Assembly (NCBI GenBank): GCA_023395515.1 | Contig: JAEWZB010000058.1 | Coordinates: forward strand, 1-35,265 | DNA length: 35,265 nucleotides | Reading direction: 5' to 3' | From: Bacillota bacterium | GTDB lineage: Bacteria > Bacillota > Syntrophomonadia > Syntrophomonadales > Syntrophomonadaceae | In this document: in pieces, positions 7,168-16,271 of the stretch | Position numbering within the stretch: position 1 is the first letter of the stretch | Layout: every line of letters starts with the position of its first letter | Notes under the pieces: model-generated | The model's database searches: none | What the model was told of the DNA's origin: nothing | What the model saw: the letters and a program-made list of their open reading frames with translations, nothing else | Translations under genes and position numbers: made by a program

Positions 7168-8994
7168 ATGGCAACCAATTTTCTTTTTGATATCAGGGAT
7201 CATCAATTCATTTATCATGAATGGCTTGATACCGAAAAAGTATTATCTTGTGATGTATTTCGGGATTATTTTTCTATTGACGATATAAACAGCTATTTAA
7301 ATCTGGGTTTGAAAATGGCTCAGGAGGTTGTGGCTCCTGTCAATGAGGACGCAGATAAGATAGGAGTCCATTTTGAGGCGGGAAAAGTAACTACCCCACC
7401 CTCCTTTAAACCTGCTTATCAAACTATTATGCAAGCAGGATTGGGTCCGCAATCTGCTGACCGGGAAAGCGAAGGCAGAATGCCATTGATTCTGGTGGGA
7501 GCCATCAATGAAATGTTCAGTTCTGCATGTTCCGCTTTACTCCACTATTGGGGGCTTACCGCCGGAGCAGCCCGTATAATTCAGGATTATGCCGATGAAA
7601 AAAGCAAACAGCTTTTTCTACCTAAAATGTTTAGTGGGGAATGGGGCGGAACCATGAATCTGACTGAGCCGGGCGCAGGTTCTGATGTAGGTGATCTACT
7701 CACTAAAGCCTCCCCTACAGATAAACCAGGTATTTACAAGATCAAAGGCAATAAGCAATTCATTACCTGTGGTGATAACGATATAGTCGAAAACATAATT
7801 CATCTGGTCTTGGCGAGAATAGAAGGCAGCCGTCCCGGTACGGCAGGCATTTCTCTTTTCATTGTACCTAAGTTTTGGGTTAATGATGATGGTACCATAG
7901 GTGAATTTAATGATGTTCAAACCGTAGGAGTTGAACATAAAATGGGATATCGCGGTTCTGCTACCTGCGCTTTATCCTATGGAGAAAACAACGGTTGTTA
8001 CGGTATTTTACTGGGCGCTCCTCCCGGAGAAGACGGCAAAGCTCAGGGCATGATGCAGATGTTTAATATGATGAATGAAGAACGTATGAATGTAGGCATT
8101 ATGTCTTTATCCCTGGCTAATCTGGCCTACCGCAATTCTGTACAATATGCCAATCAGCGGGTGCAGGGCAGATTGCTAACTGATCCCCGCGGCCCCCGGC
8201 AGCTACTGATTAATCATGAAGACATTCGGCGGATACTGATGTACCAGAAATCTACTATTGAAGCCATACGCGCCATGTTAATGAAAACCCTGTTTTATGA
8301 AGACCTGGCCAATGACAGCCCTGATCAGGAAACCAAAGAATATGCCAAATTAATGAGTCAGATCAATATACCTTTATGCAAGGCTTATCCTTCAGATATC
8401 TGTTGGCAGTTAATAGCTGAGGCTATTCAGGTGCTGGGCGGATACGGCTATATAGAGGAATATCCCCTGGCCCAAGCAGCACGTGATTGCAAAATCCACT
8501 CCATATGGGAAGGAACCAGTTATATTCAATCATTGGATCTAGTGGGAAGAAAGTTTACCATGAGTGGCGGCAACCCATTCATGATGTGGTTAGATGAAAT
8601 AGGTCAGTTTATTGCATTAAATAAAAATATAGTGGAGCTAGGGCGGGAAATAGACTTTCTTTCCCAAGCCTTCAAAACCTATCAGGAAATATTAGGATTG
8701 CTTCAGGGATATTTTAAAGATGGACATATTTCCATGATGCCGCTTTTTGCCACCAGAATTCTTCATGCCACTGCCATGCTGTATTGCGCTTACTTATTGC
8801 TGGATCAGTCTATCATTGCCCAGACACGGCTAAGTGAAATTGGCACTGACCATCATGATACCGCTTTTTATCAGGGCAAAATAGCCAGTGCAAAATTCTA
8901 TGTCATGAATGTGCTCCCTGAAATATGGGCCATAAAAATTGCTTTTGAATCTCATGATACTTCGGCACTGGATATCCCCGCAGCAGCATTTTAA
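7168..8994 (+). CDS. Acyl-CoA dehydrogenase, large (about 600 aa) type
   Basis: This is a cytoplasmic FAD enzyme that oxidises acyl-CoA to the 2-enoyl-CoA. The 608 residues exceed the usual 380. They comprise an N-terminal extension, the acyl-CoA dehydrogenase core (about 60-470) and a C-terminal helical domain (about 475-600) as in the large ACAD subgroup. Visible motifs are MNLTEPGAGSDVG near 165-177 (FAD/substrate binding), VLGGYGYIEEYPLAQAARD, and IWEGTSYIQ with the catalytic base Glu448. The ATG is preceded by TTGGAGGAG. It stands alone between terminator-like structures and has its own promoter. It is not closely similar to the second dehydrogenase at 17186-18331. Chain-length preference is unknown. 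Confidence 0.92.
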   Translation: MATNFLFDIRDHQFIYHEWLDTEKVLSCDVFRDYFSIDDINSYLNLGLKMAQEVVAPVNEDADKIGVHFEAGKVTTPPSFKPAYQTIMQAGLGPQSADRESEGRMPLILVGAINEMFSSACSALLHYWGLTAGAARIIQDYADEKSKQLFLPKMFSGEWGGTMNLTEPGAGSDVGDLLTKASPTDKPGIYKIKGNKQFITCGDNDIVENIIHLVLARIEGSRPGTAGISLFIVPKFWVNDDGTIGEFNDVQTVGVEHKMGYRGSATCALSYGENNGCYGILLGAPPGEDGKAQGMMQMFNMMNEERMNVGIMSLSLANLAYRNSVQYANQRVQGRLLTDPRGPRQLLINHEDIRRILMYQKSTIEAIRAMLMKTLFYEDLANDSPDQETKEYAKLMSQINIPLCKAYPSDICWQLIAEAIQVLGGYGYIEEYPLAQAARDCKIHSIWEGTSYIQSLDLVGRKFTMSGGNPFMMWLDEIGQFIALNKNIVELGREIDFLSQAFKTYQEILGLLQGYFKDGHISMMPLFATRILHATAMLYCAYLLLDQSIIAQTRLSEIGTDHHDTAFYQGKIASAKFYVMNVLPEIWAIKIAFESHDTSALDIPAAAF

Positions 8995-9060
8995 TATCAT
9001 TTAAAAAAGCGGCTCTAAATCAATACAACAGTATCAACCCTCTCGTCTCCCCGATAACAA

Positions 9061-9092
9061 AAAAGCCGGGCAGTTACCTGTCCGGCTTTTTA
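9061..9092. terminator. Bidirectional terminator
   Basis: AAAAAGCCGG (9061-9070) pairs with CCGGCTTTTT (9083-9092), and an inner CAG/CTG extends the stem. With A-runs on one side and T-runs on the other, it can serve both the acyl-CoA dehydrogenase and the convergent chemoreceptor gene. Confidence 0.85.
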
Positions 9093-9102
9093 CCTTAACA
9101 TA

Positions 9103-10818
9103 TTAAACTTTAAATTTTCCTACCTCGCTTATTAGCTTATCACTGCTTTTTTTAGCGCCCTGAACCAAGTCTAATACTTCTTTGGATTGAGTAGTAACTC
9201 CCGAAATCCTGCCGGCTATATCGGTAGTTCCTTCCGCGCCTTCATTGGCTGCTGCCGCTACTCCCTCTATGGCTTGAAGTATTCCTTCGATAGAGGCTAG
9301 AAGCTGTTCTGAAGTTGCACTAAAGTCAGTCACCAAATTATCTATATAAGAAGCATCGTCATTATATTTTTCAGCAACGTCTAATAGCATCTTGTAATCA
9401 TTATTAACATCAGTAGATACAAAATTCAAAAGCCCGCCCGCATCTTCAGAAAGATTCTTGACCGATACTATTACTTTATCAGTTACATTGCGTATTTCTA
9501 CTACCGTATCTTTAGATTGTTCGGCCAGCTTTCTGATTTCATCTGCTACCACCGAAAAGCCCTTTCCGGCTTCTCCGGCCCGGGCTGCTTCTATAGCCGC
9601 ATTTAAGGCCAGCAAATTGGTCTGGGCAGTAATCTGCATAATGGATTCGGCCAATACATTAATCTGTTCAACTATCTTGGCTTCCTCCATGGAAATTTTA
9701 AGCTTATCCCGGCTGGATAAATAAATGCCCTTGGCTTTTTCCTGAGCTGTTTGCACATCTTTTTGGGTGGTTAAGGCCCTGGTGCTTATTTCATGAGCTT
9801 TGGCGGCACCTTCTTCCGATTTATCGGCTATAGCCTGCACGGCTCTTTCCATCTCCTGGGAAGTTGCCGACATTTCTTCGGAGGCGGCGGCGGTTTCCTC
9901 CATGCTGGCAGCTAATTCCTGGGTAGTTGCTGCTACTCCCTCAATCTCATTATTAAGCTCGGCAAAATTATAATTAACTCCTTCAGTAATCTGGGCAATC
10001 AGATCAGCTTCTTTCTTTACATCATCAACTAACCCCGCCACAGACTTTTTCATCCCTTCAACTGCTTTGGTCAGTTCTCCTATTTCATCTTTTCTGACCA
10101 TAAAAGCGGCTGGAAGAGGCTTAGAAAAATCACCGGCTGCCACTTGATTTAAATTTCCGACTACTGCACTTAAAGCATTTACAATATTTTTTTCAATTAC
10201 AAAGGTTAAAAGCCCGCCTATAACCAGTAAGCTAATAATGCAGAGCACAAAAACCTTAATAGTATCTTTATATCTGTCATCATTTTGCTGATTCATCTTA
10301 TTAGCCAGCTCTAAATTGTAATTATTCATATTTCTTTCGGATTCCTGATAATATTCCAAAGCCGCATTATTAGCTACAAAAAAGTCATAAGCCTCCTCTT
10401 GCTTGCCTTCTTTAGCCAGAGCTATAGTCTTAAACATTACTTCCCGCCACTTCTCCAATTCTATTTCCAGCTCGTCATAAAGCTCCTTTTGCTTGTCATC
10501 CTCCATCAGCTTTTTCAATTCCTGCATATCGACATCTATCTCATCCCGGCGGTTATTAACATCCTCCACAATACTTTCCATACTGCTCTCATTCCGGGCT
10601 AAAATTATGCCATATACATTGGCACTGTTGGCCCTGGTCTGAGTTCTTAAATCAGATCCGTAATTAATGGCATTCATATTCTTATTATATAAATCTGCCA
10701 TTCTTTGATTAGCCTCTTTTAGATTAATATATCCAATTACCGCAATCGATACTGTAAATAGAATCATTACTGCCGATAAAATAAATATTTTCGTTCCTAC
10801 CCTCAGGTTATTAAACAT
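9103..10818 (-). CDS. Methyl-accepting chemotaxis protein (transmembrane)
   Basis: This is a membrane chemoreceptor that signals through CheW/CheA. Layout: membrane helix about 12-31; a periplasmic-side helical sensor about 32-185 that looks like a four-helix-bundle (4HB) domain and is rich in Asn, Glu and Lys; a second helix about 187-208; HAMP about 210-265; and a signalling coiled coil to residue 571. The coiled coil includes the hairpin tip QTNLLALNAAIEAARAGEAGKGFSVVADEIRKLAEQ (shown here only in part: NLLALNAAIEAARAGEAGKG). The ATG has GGGAGGGG upstream. It ends next to a bidirectional terminator. The ligand cannot be inferred; 4HB sensors are diverse. There is no adjacent che gene. Confidence 0.93.
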   Translation of the reverse strand: MFNNLRVGTKIFILSAVMILFTVSIAVIGYINLKEANQRMADLYNKNMNAINYGSDLRTQTRANSANVYGIILARNESSMESIVEDVNNRRDEIDVDMQELKKLMEDDKQKELYDELEIELEKWREVMFKTIALAKEGKQEEAYDFFVANNAALEYYQESERNMNNYNLELANKMNQQNDDRYKDTIKVFVLCIISLLVIGGLLTFVIEKNIVNALSAVVGNLNQVAAGDFSKPLPAAFMVRKDEIGELTKAVEGMKKSVAGLVDDVKKEADLIAQITEGVNYNFAELNNEIEGVAATTQELAASMEETAAASEEMSATSQEMERAVQAIADKSEEGAAKAHEISTRALTTQKDVQTAQEKAKGIYLSSRDKLKISMEEAKIVEQINVLAESIMQITAQTNLLALNAAIEAARAGEAGKGFSVVADEIRKLAEQSKDTVVEIRNVTDKVIVSVKNLSEDAGGLLNFVSTDVNNDYKMLLDVAEKYNDDASYIDNLVTDFSATSEQLLASIEGILQAIEGVAAAANEGAEGTTDIAGRISGVTTQSKEVLDLVQGAKKSSDKLISEVGKFKV

Positions 10819-11038
10819 AGGCTCGCCCCTCCCTTATTAATTATTATTTATTTATTTATAACAATAACATTATACTAACAATACTATAGCAATAATGCTT
10901 TTAGTAGTATGATATGCTTTAGGGTCATGTTTTTATAATTAGCCCGGGATGTTTTCGCACCAAATCCGAATGTGGTTTCAGATGATATGATAGTACAAAA
11001 GTTACACTAGAAAAAGAAGCATTAAGGAGGTCACCATA

Positions 11039-12361
11039 ATGTACCGTTTAACATCCAAGTTGATAATTTACCGAAACATTAGGGAAGAAAGCATATTATT
11101 TCAGTTATCAGCTATATGCCGGCACTTCCTGGAAGGGAATTACGAAAAGGAAGAACTGGTTACAGATATTTTGGAGCAAATTAATCATTTGCTGAATATT
11201 GCCACTAGATATGGTTTTGATAAAAACCTATGGCACAACTATCTGGCCTTTTTGTTGGCTATGACGGAAAACCCTTTTACGCTGGTTTCGGAGAAGGTGG
11301 GAGCTAACGAAGGCACGGTCAACGAGTTTGCTCTAAATGATTTTGCCATTTTTAAAGAATTGTTTGATTATGATTTTACTCACCTGGAAAAAGAACTGGA
11401 TATCAACTGTTTTACCATCATCCAAAATTATAAAGCGGTGGCAAAAAAAGAACATATTTTTAATAAAAGTGTGAGTGATAAGGTCCAAAGGCTTAGTCTT
11501 ATGATTGAACAAGCCCAAAATGCCTCTGAAATCTATCAGATTGTTACCGACTTTTACCAAACATATGGAGTCGGCGAACTGGGGCTTAATAAGGCTTTTC
11601 GGATTTCGGCCGGGGAAGGGGCAGATATTCTTATTCCTATTACCACCATTGGCGATATGGTATTAGATAATCTGGTCGGTTATGAAGAACAGAAACGGCA
11701 GTTAATCCAAAATACCGAAGCATTTGTGGAAGGCAGGCAAGCCAACAATGTACTGTTATTCGGGGATGCAGGAACCGGAAAATCTTCCAGTATCAAGGCT
11801 ATTTTAAATCAGTATTATGACCGGGGACTGCGGATGATTGAAATGTACAAGCATGAATTTAAAGAATTGCCCCAGGTAATTGCCGCCATTAAGAATCGGA
11901 ATTACCGTTTTATTATATATATGGATGACCTTTCTTTTGAAGAATTCGAAATTGAGTACAAGTATTTAAAAGCGATTATTGAGGGCGGATTGGAACCAAA
12001 GCCGGAAAATGTATTGATTTACGCTACCTCCAACCGGCGGCATATTATCCGGGAAACCTGGAGTGACCGCTTAGATATGACCAAAGATGAAGTACACCGC
12101 TCCGACACTATGCAGGAAAAGCTGTCTTTGGTCGCAAGATTTGGCATAACTATCGGCTATTATAAGCCCTCCCGGGCAGAATATATTAATATTGTAACAA
12201 CCCTAGCCAGAAGGTATCCGCAAATTACCTTAACCGATGCTGAACTCACTTTAGAAGCCAATAGGTGGGAAATGAGACATGGCGGGGCTTCAGGACGGAC
12301 AGCCCAGCAATTTATTACTTATCTGCTGGGAATGACCGGCTCTAAAGATAATCTGGTATGA
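11039..12361 (+). CDS. DUF815-family AAA+ ATPase
   Basis: This is a 440-residue cytoplasmic P-loop ATPase of the DUF815 family, with no assigned cellular role that I know of. The N-terminal half (1-215) is helical and lacks known motifs. The AAA+ core starts at DNLVGYEEQK (about 217) and contains Walker A GDAGTGKSS (Lys248) and a Walker B-like FIIYMDDLSFEE (about 300). A sensor-like YATSNRRHI and a C-terminal lid with GGASGRTAQQF follow. It has a strong ribosome site (AAGGAGG) and appears monocistronic, ending in a terminator. It is transcribed away from the chemoreceptor gene, with 220 bases between them. Confidence 0.85.
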   Translation: MYRLTSKLIIYRNIREESILFQLSAICRHFLEGNYEKEELVTDILEQINHLLNIATRYGFDKNLWHNYLAFLLAMTENPFTLVSEKVGANEGTVNEFALNDFAIFKELFDYDFTHLEKELDINCFTIIQNYKAVAKKEHIFNKSVSDKVQRLSLMIEQAQNASEIYQIVTDFYQTYGVGELGLNKAFRISAGEGADILIPITTIGDMVLDNLVGYEEQKRQLIQNTEAFVEGRQANNVLLFGDAGTGKSSSIKAILNQYYDRGLRMIEMYKHEFKELPQVIAAIKNRNYRFIIYMDDLSFEEFEIEYKYLKAIIEGGLEPKPENVLIYATSNRRHIIRETWSDRLDMTKDEVHRSDTMQEKLSLVARFGITIGYYKPSRAEYINIVTTLARRYPQITLTDAELTLEANRWEMRHGGASGRTAQQFITYLLGMTGSKDNLV

Positions 12362-12387
12362 TAATCTGCGGTAAAAGCACAAGAGAT

Positions 12388-12428
12388 AAAAAATCCCACC
12401 CGCTAAAGTAGTTGGTGGGATTTTTTTT
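12388..12428. terminator. Bidirectional terminator after the DUF815 gene and the liv operon
   Basis: A-rich AAATCCCACC (12391-12400) pairs with GGTGGGATTT (12414-12423), followed by a run of T. In the opposite direction the A-run at 12388-12393 becomes the U-tail. It therefore closes both the DUF815 gene and the convergent ABC-transporter operon. Confidence 0.85.
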
Positions 12429-12446
12429 ACTTACACTATACTATGA

Positions 12447-13808
12447 CTATTTTCTGGCTAGAGGATGGCCTTCGGGTAAGAAAAGTACAGCTTCCTCTTT
12501 AGCCAGATTTTCCGGCCATACCGTTACCAGAGTTCCGTCAAAGTATTGGTTAATAAAGGCCCGGGCTTTAAAGTTCTGTCCGGTATGTTGGTTGCCTAAC
12601 CAAGGATCTGTCCAAGGTTGTTCGGGGGTGGAGAATTTTGCTCCATGTCCCATTAGACTGTCAGCATCAGCAATATCTACAGCTTTTATAGCTTCAGCCA
12701 CAGCTTCAGCGGTAAAAGCTCCATGCTTTTCGATAGCAACCGGAACAATTTCGTTGAAGAATAGCATAGTTTGCGCAAATTGGCGATATTCTACGTGATG
12801 ATAAGGAGGAACACCAAATTTTGCGGTCCAGCGTTTTACAAATTCATCGAATAGTGCGGCGTTTTCAGCTGAAAAACCACTAGTATTAGGATTACAAGGA
12901 ACCGGGTCCACAGTTAACATAAAGTCAGCATCAGCTCCTACTCCATCTACAAAGGCTTGCACACTATGGCCGCCGCTATGGGTAATAAAAATAGGCAGAG
13001 TAAGATTCAATTCTTTAGCTTGGCGGTTAAACATGATACCATCATTTACATAACTAGTTAGAAGTAATACGTCTGGGTTAGCTGCTTTAATTTTCATGAT
13101 AATACTGGATAAGTCTACTGCTTTAGCGGAATAGGCTTCTTTTAATACTATGTTTAGTCCATGCTTATTGGCAGTTGCTTCGTTACCTGCTGCTACAGCA
13201 GTACCATATGGTCCATCTTCATGAATGATAGCAATTTTTAAGTCTTTAGCCCCTTTGCCTAGCTTTTCTTGTATTTTCGCATCATTTCCCATAATAAACT
13301 CAACTGATTCTGCTCCCCATGCTGATGCATTGGCTTCGTTTCTAAATGTCCATCTATAGCCTTTAGTAAGAACATTATCGGCTGCTCCTGACATTTCCCA
13401 TAATACGGTATTATATCTTTCTGCAACTTCACTAATAGCTACAGCAATGGCAGAAGAATAAGAACCCATTAAAACAGGAACTTTTTTGTCGTTAATTAAT
13501 CTTTCTGCTTCTGATGCTCCAATAGCAGGATCACTCTGGGAATCGGCAAAATCATAGGTTATAGGATATTGACCCATTACCCCGCCTTTTTCATTGATCA
13601 TTTCAATGGCCATCTTAATAGCATCATATTCCGCTTGTCCTAAAGGTGCTTGAGCACCTGAAGTAGGCTCTACTACCCCAACATGAATCTTTATCTCATC
13701 ACTAGCGCCATCACCACCAACGGAATCACTTTTTTCACATCCGACAACTAAAACCATCATAAATACTGCTAGTAACAAGATACTTATCACTTTACTAAAT
13801 TTTTTCAA
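12447..13808 (-). CDS. livK: HAAT-family ABC transporter substrate-binding lipoprotein
   Basis: This is the extracytoplasmic receptor of the importer. It starts at a TTG (13808) behind AGGAGG. Residues 1-24 are a lipoprotein signal with Cys24 (LVVGC). The mature part is a type I periplasmic-binding fold: IHVGVVEPTSGAQAPLG at the first strand, then VPVLMGSYSSAIAVAISEVAERY and the segments VLLLTSYVNDG and FITHSGGHS. At 453 residues it is longer than classical LivK (about 370-390), a size seen in relatives that bind non-amino-acid ligands, so the livK symbol marks the family only. It is the last gene of the operon that begins with the enoyl-CoA hydratase, which suggests a carboxylate or amino-acid-derived ligand (inference). 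Confidence 0.9.
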   Translation of the reverse strand: MKKFSKVISILLLAVFMMVLVVGCEKSDSVGGDGASDEIKIHVGVVEPTSGAQAPLGQAEYDAIKMAIEMINEKGGVMGQYPITYDFADSQSDPAIGASEAERLINDKKVPVLMGSYSSAIAVAISEVAERYNTVLWEMSGAADNVLTKGYRWTFRNEANASAWGAESVEFIMGNDAKIQEKLGKGAKDLKIAIIHEDGPYGTAVAAGNEATANKHGLNIVLKEAYSAKAVDLSSIIMKIKAANPDVLLLTSYVNDGIMFNRQAKELNLTLPIFITHSGGHSVQAFVDGVGADADFMLTVDPVPCNPNTSGFSAENAALFDEFVKRWTAKFGVPPYHHVEYRQFAQTMLFFNEIVPVAIEKHGAFTAEAVAEAIKAVDIADADSLMGHGAKFSTPEQPWTDPWLGNQHTGQNFKARAFINQYFDGTLVTVWPENLAKEEAVLFLPEGHPLARK

Positions 13809-13829
13809 ACTACTTACCTCCTCTTTCCC

Positions 13830-14528
13830 TTAGGCTAAGCCCAGGTAAACTTGTCGCACATAGTCGTTCTTTAGCATAGAACTGCTGTCTTCGTGTAGTA
13901 CAATACGCCCCCCTTCTAATAAATATCCTCTAGATGCGATTTTCAGAGATTGTTCAACAAACTGTTCTACAAAGAAAACAGTAATGCCCCTACTTTGCAG
14001 TTTCTGAATCAAATCAAAAACCTGTTCCACAATCATAGGTGCCAGACCTAAAGAAGGTTCATCAAACATTAGTAATTGGGGCTGGGCCATTATGCCCCTG
14101 GCAATAGCACACATTTGCTGCTCTCCCCCGCTGAGAGTTCCAGCCAACTGCTTTCTGCGTTCCGCCAGTTTAGGCAAAGTGTCATAGATCCATTCCAAGG
14201 TTTCTTTTTTTCCTTCTTCATGCCAAGCTGCTATGTTAAGGTTTTCTTCTATGGTCATTTTGCCAAACAGTTTTCTGCCTTCCGGAATCAGCACAACTCC
14301 TTTTTTAGGCCGGTCCCAAGGATTTACTTTTAAAAGCTCTTCCCCTTTAAAAATAATTTTTCCGGATTTAGGAGTTACTAAGCCGCAAATAGTTTTCATC
14401 AAGGTAGTTTTTCCGGCTCCGTTAGGACCTAGTAAGGTTACAATTTCACCTTCCTCAACTTCTATATTAACGTCCCATATAACTTGAGTATCGCCATATG
14501 CTACACTAATATCTTCCAGTTTAAGCAT
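13830..14528 (-). CDS. livF: HAAT ABC transporter ATP-binding protein LivF
   Basis: This is one of two ATPases powering the importer. The ATG at 14528 is preferred: it gives MLKLEDISVAYGDTQVIWDV, the standard LivF start, with GGGAAGGGGGG six bases upstream. The frame also opens at 14558, inside livG. Motifs are Walker A GPNGAGKTT, Q-loop near PEGRKLF, signature LSGGEQQM, Walker B LLMFDEPSLGLAP and the switch His region replaced by FVEQFVEQ, which is normal for LivF. It overlaps the end of livG by 8 bases, indicating translational coupling. Confidence 0.95.
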   Translation of the reverse strand: MLKLEDISVAYGDTQVIWDVNIEVEEGEIVTLLGPNGAGKTTLMKTICGLVTPKSGKIIFKGEELLKVNPWDRPKKGVVLIPEGRKLFGKMTIEENLNIAAWHEEGKKETLEWIYDTLPKLAERRKQLAGTLSGGEQQMCAIARGIMAQPQLLMFDEPSLGLAPMIVEQVFDLIQKLQSRGITVFFVEQFVEQSLKIASRGYLLEGGRIVLHEDSSSMLKNDYVRQVYLGLA

Positions 14529-15249
14529 GTTTAGCCCCCCTTCCCAAATAAGCCTCAATTACTTGGGGATTTTCCGTAATCTCTTTGGGCAAGCCTTCCG
14601 CTATTTTCTGTCCATGGTCAAGTACGATGATACGGTCACTAATGTTCATTATTACCCGCATAACGTGTTCTACTATAACAATAGTTTTGGTTTTCTTAAG
14701 TTCCCTGATCAAATCCATCATATCGTCCATTTCTTTAGGCTTTAGCCCGGTCATTACTTCGTCAAGCAATAATATTTCGGGATTAGTGGCTAAAGCTTTA
14801 CCCATTTCCAGACGCTTACGTTCCAAAGTAGTCAAGTCCCCACCCAGAGACCCGGCCTTTTTATCCAAGTGTACAATTTTTAAAACCTCGTCAACTTTAT
14901 GGCGCGCTTCGGATACTTTTTTAGACTTGGAAAGACAGCCTACAAATATATTGTCAGCTACCGTAAGACCGCCAAAAGGTCGAGCCACCTGGAAGGTTCT
15001 GGTTATGCCCTTGTGGCAAATTTTATCCGGAGTTAAACCGTCAATTCTTTCGTCTTTATAAGTAATAGAGCCGCTGTCTATCGGATAAAATCCCGTAATT
15101 AAATTAAATAAGGTGGATTTTCCCGCCCCATTAGGACCGATAATCCCTAATATCTCCTTTTCATGAACATCAAATGAAACTTGATTGGTGGCTTGCAAGC
15201 CGCCAAACTTTTTAGAGATATTATCAACTACTAAAATCTTTTCCGCCAT
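14521..15249 (-). CDS. livG: HAAT ABC transporter ATP-binding protein LivG
   Basis: This is the partner ATPase of LivF, 242 residues. Motifs are GPNGAGKST (Walker A), ITRTFQVARPFGGLTV (Q-loop region, typical of LivG), LTTLERKRLEMGKALA in place of a strict LSGGQ signature, LLLDEVMTGL (Walker B, with Val where most have Pro) and VIVEHVM with the switch His. The C-terminus PQVIEAYLGRG is the usual LivG tail. It starts immediately after livM and overlaps livF. The signature LTTLERKRLE is slightly unusual, but LivG proteins commonly diverge here. Confidence 0.94.
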   Translation of the reverse strand: MAEKILVVDNISKKFGGLQATNQVSFDVHEKEILGIIGPNGAGKSTLFNLITGFYPIDSGSITYKDERIDGLTPDKICHKGITRTFQVARPFGGLTVADNIFVGCLSKSKKVSEARHKVDEVLKIVHLDKKAGSLGGDLTTLERKRLEMGKALATNPEILLLDEVMTGLKPKEMDDMMDLIRELKKTKTIVIVEHVMRVIMNISDRIIVLDHGQKIAEGLPKEITENPQVIEAYLGRGAKHA

Positions 15250-16251
15250 TTATAGCACCCCCTCAGAACCCTGCTCTAGTTGGCCCGCCTTTTTAGCATT
15301 TTTTGCTCTTATAACATTGGGCAAACTGGCCACGCCTTTAGGCAGGTATATAATACAAACAATCAGCAGTATCCCGTATAAAAACAAGTGTAAACCGGGG
15401 AAGCTTGTTCCTAGCGTCATACGCAAGATTTCCATAAGGGGAATTAATAAAAACGCACCTATAGTCGGGCCAAAAATTGTGCCGCTGCCCCCGATTACAA
15501 CTACTAATGCCATGTTTAAAGATAAAGTAAATCCGGCTATGGAATAGGGATCAATATAGCGGAAATATTGGACATAAAAAGCGCCTCCGATAGCTACTAA
15601 AAAAGCACTTATACAAGCAGCTATAATCAGGTTATTATTTACGGATATACCTAATGCGGCCGCCGCATCTTCATCTTCCCGGATAGCTTCCAGATAATAT
15701 CTGGTTCTTTCCATTTTCCAGGTAAGTAACATCGCTACCAACCAAAAGGCTAAAATTACATAAAGATAAGGATCTTTTCCGTCAAACTGGAATAGGGCTA
15801 AAGAGCCTGGTTTATAAGGAAGTGATAATCCCAGAGAACCACCGGTAATATCCCGTCCATAAACTAAAAGATTGTGTACAATTTCTGCCACAGCTATACT
15901 GGCTAAGGTAAAATACGGTCCTTTTAAGCCAAATCTGAAACTGGGATAAGCTATTAACAGCATTACTAATATGGCCAAAAGACCTCCTACCAGCATTCCG
16001 AGCCAGGGACTGATATTAAATCTGCTAAATAATAAGAGGCTGGTATACGCTCCTACCGCCACAAAAGCTGCATGTCCTAATGATAACCGGCCCGCATAAC
16101 CGCACATAAGGTTCCAGCCGGTGCCTACAAAAGCGTAAAACAGGGTTAAGATTAGAATATGTTTAACGGTTATTTGTAAGGGCAGCATAAATACTCCCAG
16201 TAAAACCGCAGTTATAATTCCCATTACTATCAGTGATTTCTTTTGACTCAT
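15250..16251 (-). CDS. livM: HAAT ABC transporter permease LivM
   Basis: This is the second membrane permease of the importer. It has 333 residues and about ten hydrophobic segments. The family motifs GWNLMCGYAGRLSLGHAAF (about 47-65) and AAALGISVNNN, the cytoplasmic loop that contacts the ATPase, are present, as is the late VVIGGSGTIFGPTIGAF. It starts at ATG with GGAAGTG upstream, follows livH by 20 bases and abuts livG. Confidence 0.94.
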   Translation of the reverse strand: MSQKKSLIVMGIITAVLLGVFMLPLQITVKHILILTLFYAFVGTGWNLMCGYAGRLSLGHAAFVAVGAYTSLLLFSRFNISPWLGMLVGGLLAILVMLLIAYPSFRFGLKGPYFTLASIAVAEIVHNLLVYGRDITGGSLGLSLPYKPGSLALFQFDGKDPYLYVILAFWLVAMLLTWKMERTRYYLEAIREDEDAAAALGISVNNNLIIAACISAFLVAIGGAFYVQYFRYIDPYSIAGFTLSLNMALVVVIGGSGTIFGPTIGAFLLIPLMEILRMTLGTSFPGLHLFLYGILLIVCIIYLPKGVASLPNVIRAKNAKKAGQLEQGSEGVL

Positions 16252-16271
16252 TCTTTTTCACTTCCTTTCTT

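Noticed and set aside
9458..9724. Open frame antisense to the chemoreceptor signalling domain
   Set aside because: It mirrors the repetitive Ala/Glu-rich coiled coil of the real gene and has no ribosome site or recognisable product. The similar antisense frames at 24931-25284 and 25285-25557 are rejected for the same reason.
14585..15061. Long open frame antisense to livG
   Set aside because: It lies fully opposite a well-supported ABC ATPase, has no family motif, and its composition is that of a shadow frame.
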